Below, one piece after another: positions 43,881-54,714 of a stretch of DNA of 64,000 bases; position 1 is the first letter of the stretch; every line of letters begins with the position of its first letter. This DNA comes from Thioalkalivibrio sp. ALJ12 (lineage in GTDB: Bacteria > Pseudomonadota > Gammaproteobacteria > Ectothiorhodospirales > Ectothiorhodospiraceae). The stretch covers positions 315,924 to 379,923 of the forward strand of contig NZ_KB899540.1 of NCBI RefSeq assembly GCF_000378305.1, given 5' to 3'. Under the pieces are notes generated by a model. That model worked only from the letters and a program-made list of their open reading frames with translations, made no database searches and was not told the DNA's origin. The position numbers were made by a program, and so were the translations under genes.

Positions 43881-44849
43881 TCAGTGATCGCGGCCCACCG
43901 CGAAGCGCGCGAGGTCGATCAGGGCCTGGCGGTGTGGCGACTCGGGGAGCACGGACACCGCGGCAATCGCTGCCTCGGTCTCCGCGGCCGCGCGTTCGCG
44001 GGCGTAGTCCAGGGCCCCGGTGGCGTGGACAACCTCGAGCACCGCATCCACCTGTTCGCGCCCGCCGTCTTCGATCGCCTGACGCACAACGGTCTGCTGC
44101 TCCGGCGTACCGACCCGGATCGCCTGGATCAGCGGCAGGGTCGGCTTGCCCTCGGCCAGGTCATCGCCCATGCGCTTGCCGGTCACGGCATCGTCGGAAG
44201 AGTAGTCGAGCACATCGTCGATCAGCTGGAAGGCGGTGCCCAGATGCATGCCATAGCGCGCGAGCGACTCTTCCTCGGCCCGCGGACGCTCGCCCAGGAT
44301 GGCGCCCAGCTGGCAGGCGGCCTCGAACAGCTTGGCCGTCTTCGACTGGATCACGTTCATGTAGCGGGCCTCGTCGACATCGGCATCGTGGCAGTTCATC
44401 AACTGCATCACCTCGCCCTCGGCGATCACGTTGGTCGCGTGGGCCAGGATCTCCATCACCCGCATCGAACCAACCTCGACCATCATTTCGAACGCGCGCG
44501 AGTAGAGAAAATCGCCGACCAGCACCGCGGCCTCGTTGCCAAAGATGTGGTTCGCGGTCTCGTTGCCCCGGCGCATCTCGGAGGCATCGACCACATCGTC
44601 ATGCAGCAGGGTCGCGGTGTGGATAAACTCCACCACCGCAGCCAGCACCACCGGCTCCTCACCCTCGACCGCGCAGGCGCGCGCCGACAGGGTCGCCAGC
44701 AGGGGCCGCAGGCGCTTGCCCCCGGAGTGGATAATGTAGTGACCCAGCTGGTTGATCAGCACCACCGGCGAACTGAGCCGGTCACGGATGCACTGGTCGA
44801 CCGCCTGCATGTCGTCTGCAGCCAGCTCTCGGATTGCGTTGATGGACAT
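43881..44849 (-). CDS. ispB: Octaprenyl (polyprenyl) diphosphate synthase
   Basis: Makes the all-trans polyprenyl tail of ubiquinone. The 322-residue protein carries both aspartate-rich motifs: LLHDDVVDASEMRRG (about 82-96) and LIDDVLDYSSDD. It also has GGKRLRPLL near the N-terminus and the KTAKLFEAACQLG helix. Chain length (likely C40) is inferred from the ispB-rplU-rpmA-obgE context rather than from the active-site floor. The gene is divergent from rplU, as in E. coli. Confidence 0.93.
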   Translation of the reverse strand: MSINAIRELAADDMQAVDQCIRDRLSSPVVLINQLGHYIIHSGGKRLRPLLATLSARACAVEGEEPVVLAAVVEFIHTATLLHDDVVDASEMRRGNETANHIFGNEAAVLVGDFLYSRAFEMMVEVGSMRVMEILAHATNVIAEGEVMQLMNCHDADVDEARYMNVIQSKTAKLFEAACQLGAILGERPRAEEESLARYGMHLGTAFQLIDDVLDYSSDDAVTGKRMGDDLAEGKPTLPLIQAIRVGTPEQQTVVRQAIEDGGREQVDAVLEVVHATGALDYARERAAAETEAAIAAVSVLPESPHRQALIDLARFAVGRDH

Positions 44850-44940
44850 GCGGGTAGGCGCGCCAGTATGAGGAAGTTGGTAGGCGCTGGCATGCTAGGA
44901 AGGCCCCGGTGGGGTGTCAAGCGCGCACCGCCGAATGGCA

Positions 44941-44969
44941 TTGACCCGAACGCGACTCGCTGCTAGCAT
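44941..44969 (+). promoter_or_regulatory. Sigma-70 promoter of rplU-rpmA
   Basis: TTGACC at 44941-44946 and TAGCAT at 44964-44969 with a 17-base spacer, leaving an untranslated leader of about 75 bases before rplU. The -35 matches five of six consensus bases. Confidence 0.7.
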
Positions 44970-45051
44970 TTCCGCCCTTTCGCGAGACCGGTCTTCAGTT
45001 CCAGACTTTACGGGCCGGTCCACACAGGTATCGCAACGGAGTCCCAGGGAA

Positions 45052-45363
45052 ATGTACGCGATCATCGCAACAGGTGGTAAACAGTACCGCGTCGCCGAAG
45101 GTGACGTGATCCGCATCGAAAAGCTTGAGGCCGAAGCCGGCTCCGAGGTCGAGTTCGACCAGGTGCTGATGGTCGGTTCGGGCGACGATGTTCGCGTCGG
45201 GGCCCCGCTGGTCGACGGCGGCAAGGTGACCGCGAAGGTCGAGGACCATGGCCGTGCCAAGAAGGTCCACATCATGAAATTCCGGCGCCGCAAGCATTCG
45301 CAGAAGCAGATGGGGCACCGCCAGCACTACACCACCGTGCGCATCACCGGCATCGCCGGCTGA
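45052..45363 (+). CDS. rplU: 50S ribosomal protein L21
   Basis: A 103-residue ribosomal protein starting [20 protein letters not shown], with the [20 protein letters not shown] basic block that contacts 23S rRNA. The upstream frame is open for 46 codons but precedes the promoter-leader region and is not coding. It is followed 33 bases later by rpmA. Confidence 0.98.
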   Translation: MYAIIATGGKQYRVAEGDVIRIEKLEAEAGSEVEFDQVLMVGSGDDVRVGAPLVDGGKVTAKVEDHGRAKKVHIMKFRRRKHSQKQMGHRQHYTTVRITGIAG

Positions 45364-45396
45364 CGCGCCGGCGCACTTTTTCAGGAGAACGAATCC

Positions 45397-45657
45397 ATGG
45401 CACATAAAAAGGCAGGCGGGAGTACCCGCAACGGGCGCGATTCCGAGAGCAAACGCCTGGGCGTAAAGCGCTTTGGCGGCCAGGTCGTGCGCGCCGGCAA
45501 CATCCTCGTCCGTCAGCGCGGGACGCAGTATCATCCCGGCGAGAACGTGGGTTGTGGCAAGGACCACACGCTGTTCGCGAAGGTGGACGGCCAGGTCGTG
45601 TTCAAGGTCGGTGGGCCGAACAACCGGCGCTTTGTGAGCGTGCAGCCGCAGCAGTAA
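45397..45657 (+). CDS. rpmA: 50S ribosomal protein L27
   Basis: An 86-residue ribosomal protein with the N-terminus [20 protein letters not shown], whose tail reaches the peptidyl transferase centre. It also has the [20 protein letters not shown] block. It has no N-terminal extension to be cleaved. AGGAGAAC precedes the ATG. A terminator follows the stop at 45683. Confidence 0.98.
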   Translation: MAHKKAGGSTRNGRDSESKRLGVKRFGGQVVRAGNILVRQRGTQYHPGENVGCGKDHTLFAKVDGQVVFKVGGPNNRRFVSVQPQQ

Positions 45658-45676
45658 GCGGACACGCCACTGGTAG

Positions 45677-47940
<2,264 letters not shown>

Positions 47941-48025
47941 ATGCATTGCCCCGGCGATCCCACCGCCCGACGAATGCGGTAAGGTGCCCGCATCCCGAAT
48001 CACCGACCCGAGCCAAGGAGCCCGC

Positions 48026-48415
48026 ATGTCGCGCGAAATCATCCAGACCGAAAATGCCCCGGCCGCGATCGGCCCCTACTCCCAGGCCGTGCGTGCCGGC
48101 GACACCCTGTACCTGTCCGGCCAGATCCCGCTGGACCCGGCCACGATGGAGCTGGTCGACGGCGGCATCGAAGACCAGATCCGCCGCGTGTTCGACAACC
48201 TGAAGGCCGTGCTGGAGGCCGCCGGTGCGGATTTCTCCGACATCGCCAAGCTGAACATCTTCCTGATCGACCTGACCCACTTCCCGCTGGTCAACAAGAT
48301 CATGAGCGAGGTCTTCGCCGAGCCGTACCCGGCCCGCGCCGCAATCGGCGTAGCCGCCCTGCCCAAGGGTGCGCAGGTGGAGATGGACGCCATCGCCTGG
48401 TGCCCGCGCGGCTGA
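48026..48415 (+). CDS. ridA: RidA family enamine/imine deaminase
   Basis: Hydrolyses reactive enamines and imines such as 2-aminoacrylate made by PLP enzymes. The 129-residue protein has the family signatures [31 protein letters not shown] and [20 protein letters not shown], with the conserved Arg of the active site (PARAA). AAGGAG precedes the ATG. The gene is 85 bases after proB and 20 before recG. Confidence 0.96.
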   Translation: MSREIIQTENAPAAIGPYSQAVRAGDTLYLSGQIPLDPATMELVDGGIEDQIRRVFDNLKAVLEAAGADFSDIAKLNIFLIDLTHFPLVNKIMSEVFAEPYPARAAIGVAALPKGAQVEMDAIAWCPRG

Positions 48416-48434
48416 TCCGCGCGCGGCGACCGCG

Positions 48435-50498
48435 GTGGACCTTCAGGCACCGCTGACGGGGTTCAAGGGCGTCGGCCCCGCAGTGGCCGAGCGTCTGGCC
48501 CGCCTGGGCCTGGAACAGGCCCGCGACCTCCTCCTGCACCTGCCGCTGCGCTTCGAGGACCGTACCCGGCTGACCCCGATCCGCGCCCTGCGCCCGGGAC
48601 TCCCCGCCCTGTTCGAGGGCCGGGTTACCCATGCCGAGGTCGTCCATCGCCGCCGACGCATGCTGGTGGTCACGCTGGAAGAGGACGGCGCGTCCATCCT
48701 GCTGCGATTCTTCCATTTCGGCAGTGGTCAGCAACGCCGCCTGAGCCCGGGCACGCGCATTCGCGCCTTTGGCGAGCCCCGCGGTATGCCCGGCGCAATG
48801 GAGTGCGTGCACCCGGAACTCCAGGTGGTGGGCACGAAACCGCCCGTGCTGGAGACCCACCTCACTCCGATCTATCCCACCACCGAGGGCATCTCGCAGA
48901 AGCTCCTGCGCCAGCTGGTAACCGAGGTCCTGCCGACGACCGGGCAGCTGCCCGACCTGCTCCCGGAGCTGAACCAGCGCCAGCTGCCCGGGCTGCACAC
49001 GGCCCTGCAGCAGCTGCACCACCCGCCGGCGCGGGCCGAGGCCCTGGATGCACTGGACACCGCCGAGCAGCGCGGGCCCGCACGCACCCGCCTGGCCCTG
49101 GAGGAGTTGACCGCCCACCAGCTCGCCCGCATGGAACAAAGCCGCGCCCCGCAGGATACGCGCCGCGCGCCGGTCATCCGCCCCGAGGGCGCACTGTGGC
49201 GACAACTGCGCGACCAGCTCCCGTTCGAGCCCACCGGCGCACAGGACCGCGTGATCCACGAGGTGCGCGAGGACCTGGCCCGCCCGGCTCCGATGAACCG
49301 GCTGGTGCAAGGCGACGTCGGCTCCGGCAAGACCCTGGTCGCAGTCGCGGCCGCCCTGGCGGCGGTGGAGGCGGGCCATCAGGTGGCATTCATGGCCCCC
49401 ACCGAGCTGCTCGCCCGTCAGCATGGGCGCAATCTCGCCATGTGGCTGGAACCGCTGGGCGTGTCGGTGGCGTGGCTGGGCGGACGCCAGGGCGCCAGCG
49501 AGCGGAGCCAGTTGCTTTCGGAACTGGCCAGTGGTCAGCGCCAGGTCGCGATCGGCACCCACGCCCTGTTCCAGGAGGAGGTCCGCTTCCAGCGCCTGGG
49601 GCTGGCGATCATTGACGAACAGCACCGCTTTGGCGTGCACCAGCGCATGGCCCTGCGCGACAAGGGCAACGGCCAGACGCCGCATCAACTGATCATGACC
49701 GCGACCCCGATCCCGCGCACCCTGGCCATGGCCCTGTACGCCGATCTGGACAGCTCGGTCATCGACGAGCGTCCACCGGGGCGCACACCCGTGCGCACCG
49801 CACTGATCAGCCACGAGCGCCGCGACGAGGTGATCGAGCGCATCCGCGCCGCCTGCGGCTCCGGCACCCAGGCCTACTGGGTATGCCCGCTGGTGGAGGA
49901 ATCGGAACAACTGGAGGCAGAGTCCGCGGAGGCGACCGCCGAACGCCTGCGCGAAGCGCTGCCGGAGCTGAACATCGGGCTGGCCCATGGGCGCATGAAG
50001 GGGCCCGAGCGCGATACGGTGATGGAACGCTTCCGCGCCGGCGCGCTCGATCTGCTGGTCGCGACCACGGTGATCGAGGTCGGCGTGGATGTCCCCAACG
50101 CCAGCCTGATGATCATCGAGAACGCCGAACGCATGGGGCTGTCGCAGCTGCACCAGTTGCGTGGACGTGTCGGGCGCGGCAACACCGCCTCCGCCTGCGT
50201 GCTGCTCTACCGCCCGCCGCTGGGCGAGACCGCCCGCGAGCGCCTCGAGGCGATGCGCCGCACCGACGACGGCTTCGAGATCGCGGAGGTGGACCTCCGG
50301 TTGCGCGGCCCTGGCGAGCTGCTGGGCACACGCCAGACGGGCGACCGCAGCTTCCGCGTGGCCGACTGGTCACGCGATCAGGACCTGCTGGAGGAGGCCA
50401 CGGAACTGGCCCTGCGCGTGCGCGAGGACCGGCCGCGTGCTGCGGCCCTGATCGAGCGCTGGCTGGGCAGCGCCACGCGCTATGCCACCGTCGGCTGA
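48435..50498 (+). CDS. recG: ATP-dependent DNA helicase RecG
   Basis: Remodels stalled replication forks and Holliday junctions. The 687-residue protein starts with a GTG (VDLQAPLTGFKGVGPAVAE), close to the E. coli length of 693. It has the N-terminal wedge/OB domain (about 60-150), Walker A GDVGSGKTLVAV, the DEQH box in IIDEQHRFGVHQR, the TATPIPRTLAM motif III and the GRVGRGNTAS motif VI. The open frame upstream overlaps ridA and does not look used. No SpoT coupling here, unlike E. coli. Confidence 0.95.
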   Translation: MDLQAPLTGFKGVGPAVAERLARLGLEQARDLLLHLPLRFEDRTRLTPIRALRPGLPALFEGRVTHAEVVHRRRRMLVVTLEEDGASILLRFFHFGSGQQRRLSPGTRIRAFGEPRGMPGAMECVHPELQVVGTKPPVLETHLTPIYPTTEGISQKLLRQLVTEVLPTTGQLPDLLPELNQRQLPGLHTALQQLHHPPARAEALDALDTAEQRGPARTRLALEELTAHQLARMEQSRAPQDTRRAPVIRPEGALWRQLRDQLPFEPTGAQDRVIHEVREDLARPAPMNRLVQGDVGSGKTLVAVAAALAAVEAGHQVAFMAPTELLARQHGRNLAMWLEPLGVSVAWLGGRQGASERSQLLSELASGQRQVAIGTHALFQEEVRFQRLGLAIIDEQHRFGVHQRMALRDKGNGQTPHQLIMTATPIPRTLAMALYADLDSSVIDERPPGRTPVRTALISHERRDEVIERIRAACGSGTQAYWVCPLVEESEQLEAESAEATAERLREALPELNIGLAHGRMKGPERDTVMERFRAGALDLLVATTVIEVGVDVPNASLMIIENAERMGLSQLHQLRGRVGRGNTASACVLLYRPPLGETARERLEAMRRTDDGFEIAEVDLRLRGPGELLGTRQTGDRSFRVADWSRDQDLLEEATELALRVREDRPRAAALIERWLGSATRYATVG

Positions 50499-50561
50499 AT
50501 CCGGGCCGCACGGAACACCCGTCCGCGTCATCCATCAGACAAGAGAGCAAAGGAGTACTCA

Positions 50562-50819
50562 ATGCCCGTTGAATCACTGTTATTGCTGCTGCTGGTCGGC
50601 GGCATCGCCGGCTGGCTCGCGGGTTTGCTGGTCCACGGCGCCGGCCAGGGCATCCTGCTGAACATCGTGATCGGGGTCATTGGGGCGGTGCTGGGTGGCT
50701 GGCTGTTCACCCAGCTGGGGGTACCGACGGCCGGCCTGATCGGGACCCTGGTGGCGGCCACCGTCGGGGCGATTCTGCTGCTGGCGCTGCTGCGCCTGAT
50801 CGCACCACGCAAGTGGTAA
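50562..50819 (+). CDS. GlsB/YeaQ/YmgE family small membrane protein
   Basis: An 85-residue protein with three hydrophobic helices and the glycine-rich GGIAGWLAGLLVHGAGQGIL pattern of the transglycosylase-associated (GlsB/YeaQ/YmgE) family. Members are stress-induced inner-membrane proteins with no enzymatic domain. AAAGGAG precedes the ATG. A second small membrane protein follows 24 bases later, so the two likely form an envelope-stress pair. Confidence 0.87.
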   Translation: MPVESLLLLLLVGGIAGWLAGLLVHGAGQGILLNIVIGVIGAVLGGWLFTQLGVPTAGLIGTLVAATVGAILLLALLRLIAPRKW

Positions 50820-50843
50820 ACGAACCGCATGGAGGGAGACGCG

Positions 50844-51032
50844 ATGATCCAGATCCTCGGCATTGTCCTGCTGGTCGGTGGCCTGATCGCGGCCATCGTC
50901 GGACTGCAGGACAGCTTCGGCCTGCGTGAACGGGCCGCCCGCCTGTTCTTCGGCCGCTTCACCCGGCGCACGCTTGCCCTGCTGATCGGGGGCGTCACCG
51001 CCGCGGTCGTGGGGCTTGCCCTCCTGATCTGA
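50844..51032 (+). CDS. Small two-helix membrane protein, DUF3185-like
   Basis: A 62-residue protein with one helix at about 3-19 (ILGIVLLVGGLIAAIVGL), a basic loop rich in Arg (LRERAARLFFGRFTRRT) and a second helix near the end. Length and pattern fit DUF3185-type small proteins. The ATG at 50844 is chosen because GGAGGGAGA precedes it; an earlier in-frame ATG lies at 50829. The function is unknown; it probably accompanies the GlsB-like protein. Confidence 0.75.
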   Translation: MIQILGIVLLVGGLIAAIVGLQDSFGLRERAARLFFGRFTRRTLALLIGGVTAAVVGLALLI

Positions 51033-51050
51033 TTTCCCGGCAGTCATCGC

Positions 51051-51078
51051 TCTGAGCATGACTTTTCTCATGCTCAGA
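51051..51078. repeat. Perfect 11-base inverted repeat
   Basis: TCTGAGCATGA and its reverse complement TCATGCTCAGA, separated by six bases. No T-run follows on either strand, so it is not a standard terminator. It lies 19 bases after the small membrane protein and about 120 bases before the FadL-type gene. Confidence 0.8.
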
Positions 51079-51195
51079 CACCGCAAACAGGTTGGCGAAT
51101 ATCGTCCGACCCGGTAGGGTCCGAACCGGGAGCAGACGATCACCCCGGACGGGGGGCAAGCCCTGCCCCGCCCATAACAAGACCGGGGGGACCGC

Positions 51196-52500
51196 ATGAC
51201 GCACCATTCCACGCACCGACTGGCGCTCAGTGTCGCCGTCGCCGGCGCCATGTTCGCCGCACCAACCACCCTGCTCGCGGCGGGGTTCTACATCCAGGAA
51301 CAGGGCGTTGCGGGCCTTGGCCGGGCCTATGCCGGCGAGGCCGCCGCCGCCAATGACGCCAGCACCATCTACTTCAACCCGGCCGGCATGACGCGTCTGC
51401 AAAGCGGCGAGTTTCAGGCCAACGTGCACCTGCTGATGCCGCGCACACGCATGAGCGACCGGGGCTCCTCGGCCACCGGCGCCTTCGGCGAACAGGCCAC
51501 CGACGGTGGCAACGGCGGCAACCCGTACGAGCCGACCCCCGTCCCGAACCTCTACTGGGCCGAGCGCTATGGCGAGCGCCTGTGGCTGGGCGTGGGGCTG
51601 ACCGCACCCTATGGCCTGGCCAACGACTACGACGACGACTTCTTCGGCCGCTACGACTCCACCGAGACCGACCTGAAGGTGATCAACCTGCACCCGTCGA
51701 TGGCCTTCGAGTTGAGCGAGCGCGTCTCCATCGGCGGCGGCCTGGACCTGCACTACGCGAACGCCACGCTGCGCAGCGCCATCCCCTCGCCCGCGGGACC
51801 GGATCCGGACACCGATGGCGAATTCAAGCTGGAGGGCGACAGCTGGGATGTCGGTTTCAACCTGGGCCTGCAGGCCGACCTGACCGACGCGACCCGGCTG
51901 GGCCTGCACTACCGCCACGGGGTCAGCCAGAACCTGCGTGGCACCGCGACGATCACGCCCCCGGCCGGGACCGGTGCGGATACCAACACCATGTCCGCGC
52001 AGGCCGAACTGAAACTGCCGGATATCGCGAGCGTCGCCCTGTCGCACGAGTTCGATGCCCGCTGGACCGGGCTTGTGCAGTACACCTGGTTTCGCTGGTC
52101 GAACTTCGACGAGATCGATGTTCGCGGCAGCGGTGGCGGTTCCATCCAGACCCTGGATCAGAACTATCGCGACAGCTATGCGATCGCCCTGGGCGCAGAA
52201 TATCAGGCCAACCCGCAGTGGACGCTGCGCGCCGGAATCCAGTACGACCGCACACCGACCCGCGACGGATTTCGCAGCACGCGCACACCGGATGGCGACC
52301 GCACCTGGTACACGGTCGGCGCCAGCTACCGCGCCAGCGATCGCTTCAGTTTCGACTTCGGCTATGCCTATATCGACGTTGGCAGCGAGTCGATCGAGCT
52401 CGAATCGGAGTTTGCCAATGTCGGGGTAACCACCGAGACTCGCGGGCGCACGCGGGGCGATGTACACGTCCTGTCGGCCGGATTGCGCTACCGCTTCTGA
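51196..52500 (+). CDS. OmpP1/FadL family outer-membrane transporter
   Basis: A 14-stranded outer-membrane barrel for hydrophobic compounds. The 434-residue protein has a signal peptide (about 1-28), then the mature start AGFYIQEQGVAGLGRAYAGE with the FNPAGMTRL motif of FadL. Long-chain fatty acids are the usual substrate, but aromatic hydrocarbons are also used by relatives. The last residues, LSAGLRYRF, fit a BAM signal. It has its own leader of about 160 bases that includes an 11-base inverted repeat. Confidence 0.9.
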   Translation: MTHHSTHRLALSVAVAGAMFAAPTTLLAAGFYIQEQGVAGLGRAYAGEAAAANDASTIYFNPAGMTRLQSGEFQANVHLLMPRTRMSDRGSSATGAFGEQATDGGNGGNPYEPTPVPNLYWAERYGERLWLGVGLTAPYGLANDYDDDFFGRYDSTETDLKVINLHPSMAFELSERVSIGGGLDLHYANATLRSAIPSPAGPDPDTDGEFKLEGDSWDVGFNLGLQADLTDATRLGLHYRHGVSQNLRGTATITPPAGTGADTNTMSAQAELKLPDIASVALSHEFDARWTGLVQYTWFRWSNFDEIDVRGSGGGSIQTLDQNYRDSYAIALGAEYQANPQWTLRAGIQYDRTPTRDGFRSTRTPDGDRTWYTVGASYRASDRFSFDFGYAYIDVGSESIELESEFANVGVTTETRGRTRGDVHVLSAGLRYRF

Positions 52501-52505
52501 TGCCT

Positions 52506-52531
52506 GCCGGGGCGAGGGATCGCGCCCCGGC
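52506..52531. terminator. GC-rich hairpin between convergent genes
   Basis: Nine-base stem GCCGGGGCG / CGCCCCGGC with an eight-base loop directly after the FadL-type stop and before the converging metalloprotease stop. No T-run, so strength as a terminator is uncertain. Confidence 0.45.
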
Positions 52532-52534
52532 CCT

Positions 52535-53494
52535 TCACGGCTTCACCAGCTCCACCCCGCACGACTCCACCAGCGCGGCACGATCCGCCGCGGCCAGGTC
52601 CTCGCGGCCCGCGTTCGCGGGGCCCAGCTCCGCGTGCATGACCGCGGCGGGGTCATCGACGTGCCCGATCCCCAGCGCATGGCCGAGCTCGTGTGCCAGC
52701 GTCAGGCGCAGTTCGTCAAAGTCGCTCGCCTTGTAGACCGTGATGCTGCGACGGTTGCCCTGCTGCTGGTAGATCGCCATGTCGAAACCGCTGCCCGCAG
52801 CCGCTGTCCGGTTGAACTGATCGACCTGCTCATTGAAGGCGGCGATCTCGCGTTCCAGGTCGCGACCGGCCGCGTTCAGATCCGACCGGCGATCCTCCAG
52901 CCCGCGGCGGCGCTCTTCCAGTCGTTCGTGCTCCTCGCGCAGCTCTCGCGCTTCCCGTTCCAGACGCTCGCGGGCCTGCGCACTGCGCTCCCCGCGCCCC
53001 GCATTCCAGTCGGCGACCCGGCCTTCGTGCGCACGGCGGCGCTCGTCGAACCCGCGCACACCGCGTTCGTACAGCTCGACGTCGGCGTTCAGCGCCGAGC
53101 GATGGCGGTCCAGGCGCTCCCGGGCATCGTCGATATCCTCCTGTGCCTGATCCAGCTGCGCACGCGAGCGCTCCCGCGCCATGGCGCCGGCCTGACGTTC
53201 GTCGAACACCAGCCGCACGGCCATCCCTTCACCGTCGCGGGCGGTGAACAGCCGCTCTTCGGTATGGGTCTCCCACATCGCCACCGCGGCATCGAGTGCG
53301 CGGCGCACTTCGTCGGGCTCCAGCTCGAAGCGCGGGTCGATCTCGCCCAGATGCATCTCCACCGGAATCGCACAGCCGGGAGCGGCCGGATGCCCGCCGC
53401 CCGCCAGGAAATCGCGCGGATCCCCGTCCAGCAGCACGGCGCCGCCCAGCACCACGGCACCCGCACCGCCCAACACCCATAATGGTATGGCCAT
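52535..53494 (-). CDS. Matrixin-like metzincin metalloprotease with a long coiled coil
   Basis: A 319-residue protein with an N-terminal hydrophobic segment (about 5-22), likely a membrane anchor or uncleaved signal. A short strand region follows (about 40-100), then a charged coiled coil (about 104-230, dense in Arg and Glu) and the protease end. The zinc motif HELGHALGIGH (268-278) and a Met-turn (AVMHAEL, M286) define a metzincin, closest in style to matrixins. Active-site residues are intact. Start at 53494 has GGAGG upstream. The substrate is unknown; the helix between the N-terminal strands and the catalytic end is unusual for the family. Confidence 0.82.
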   Translation of the reverse strand: MAIPLWVLGGAGAVVLGGAVLLDGDPRDFLAGGGHPAAPGCAIPVEMHLGEIDPRFELEPDEVRRALDAAVAMWETHTEERLFTARDGEGMAVRLVFDERQAGAMARERSRAQLDQAQEDIDDARERLDRHRSALNADVELYERGVRGFDERRRAHEGRVADWNAGRGERSAQARERLEREARELREEHERLEERRRGLEDRRSDLNAAGRDLEREIAAFNEQVDQFNRTAAAGSGFDMAIYQQQGNRRSITVYKASDFDELRLTLAHELGHALGIGHVDDPAAVMHAELGPANAGREDLAAADRAALVESCGVELVKP

Positions 53495-53613
53495 GCATCC
53501 CCTCCGAGACCCCCAACCGCAACATGCCACCGATCAGAGACATTCGCCAATTTGCTCCCCTGCAAGCGCCAAGGCACCATGAACCGCACACATTTCGCAG
53601 GGAGAGCCCCATC

Positions 53614-54054
53614 ATGATGCCTCGTTCCAGCCTTTACAGCCTGCTGGCCGCCGTCCCGTTCGCGTTCCTGCCACTGGTGGCCCAGGCCGAAACACCGAAT
53701 ATCCAGCCGGGCGAGTGGGAGTACACGAACACCACCACCATGGACGGCGCGCACCAGATGCCGGAGCAGACCGAGACCTACACCGAGTGCGTGACCGAGG
53801 ACGACCTCGCGCGCGGCGAGGAGATGATCGAGGCACCGGACGGCTGCAGCGTGGACAGCATGGACATGCGCGCGGACGGTGTGGACTACACCATGACCTG
53901 CACCGATCCCGACGGCACCAGCATGGACATGCAGGGCTCAATGCAGTTCATGGGGGATCGAGCGGAGGGAGAGATGACCAGCGAGATCGACTCGCCGATG
54001 GGTCCCATGTCCGTGCGAATCTCGGTTGAAGGCCAGCGCATCGGCGACTGCTAG
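53614..54054 (+). CDS. DUF3617 family periplasmic protein
   Basis: A 146-residue protein with a signal peptide (about 1-25, ending VAQA) and mature sequence beginning ETPNIQPGEWEYTNTT, the opening of DUF3617 proteins. Cysteines in TECVTED, PDGCSVD, MTCTDPD and GDC suggest disulfides. It is rich in Met and in acidic residues. No function is established. AGGGAGAG precedes a double ATG; the first is used. It is divergent from the metalloprotease gene. Confidence 0.83.
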   Translation: MMPRSSLYSLLAAVPFAFLPLVAQAETPNIQPGEWEYTNTTTMDGAHQMPEQTETYTECVTEDDLARGEEMIEAPDGCSVDSMDMRADGVDYTMTCTDPDGTSMDMQGSMQFMGDRAEGEMTSEIDSPMGPMSVRISVEGQRIGDC

Positions 54055-54080
54055 GGGGGCGCCTGCTGACCGTATCTGAC

Positions 54081-54104
54081 CGGCCCAGGCGATACCGGGC
54101 CGGC
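54081..54104. terminator. Hairpin between DUF3617 gene and ruvA
   Basis: Seven-base stem CCGGCCC / GGGCCGG with a ten-base loop between two convergent stops. No clear T-run on either strand. Confidence 0.4.
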
Positions 54105-54108
54105 ATTC

Positions 54109-54714
54109 TCAGCGCCTGACGGTCGCGCGCAATGCCAGGCGCACCAGCGTCTCTACCGAATCGGCCTGATCGCGCACGGCGGCGACCATCTTCTCCGCGC
54201 TGGCGCGCTGATAACCCAGCGACTCGAGCGCCGCCAGGGCCTCGCCGTCCATCGCGGCGGCCGGGGCATCGACCCCTGCGCCGGCGACACCCGGCGTGGC
54301 CGCGAATCCCATCTCGGCCAGTCGCTCGCCGAGCTCCAGCACCACCCGTTCGGCCGTGCGCTTGCCGATCCCCGGGACCTTGGCCAGTCCGGTCACGTCA
54401 CCGCCGCTGATCAGGCTGGCCAGTTCATCGCCCGCGTAGGTCGAGAGCATCGCCAGCGCGAGCTTGGCCCCGATCCCGTTGACCCGGATCAGACGCCGGA
54501 ACAGATCGCGGTCGCGCTTGTGCATGAACCCGAACAGCTGGTGCGCATCCTCGCGTACCACGAGGTGCGTGGTCAGCACGACACTGCCGCCCGGCTCCGG
54601 CAGGGCCGCCAGCGTGGAGAGCGGAACCTCGACCTCGTAGCCCACGCCACCCGCATCAATGACCACGCCATTCACCTCGCGGCTGATCAGCGTCCCCTCC
54701 AGCCGGGCAATCAT
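54109..54714 (-). CDS. ruvA: Holliday junction helicase subunit RuvA
   Basis: Tetrameric junction-binding subunit that loads RuvB. The 201-residue protein has the OB domain start MIARLEGTLISREVNGVVID, two helix-hairpin-helix segments (FRRLIRVNGIGAKLALAML and GLAKVPGIGKRTAERVVLEL) and the C-terminal RuvB-binding helices. The start overlaps the ruvC stop by four bases (ATGA). ruvB is not in the window; it would normally lie downstream, but here the DUF3617 gene converges. Confidence 0.96.
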   Translation of the reverse strand: MIARLEGTLISREVNGVVIDAGGVGYEVEVPLSTLAALPEPGGSVVLTTHLVVREDAHQLFGFMHKRDRDLFRRLIRVNGIGAKLALAMLSTYAGDELASLISGGDVTGLAKVPGIGKRTAERVVLELGERLAEMGFAATPGVAGAGVDAPAAAMDGEALAALESLGYQRASAEKMVAAVRDQADSVETLVRLALRATVRR

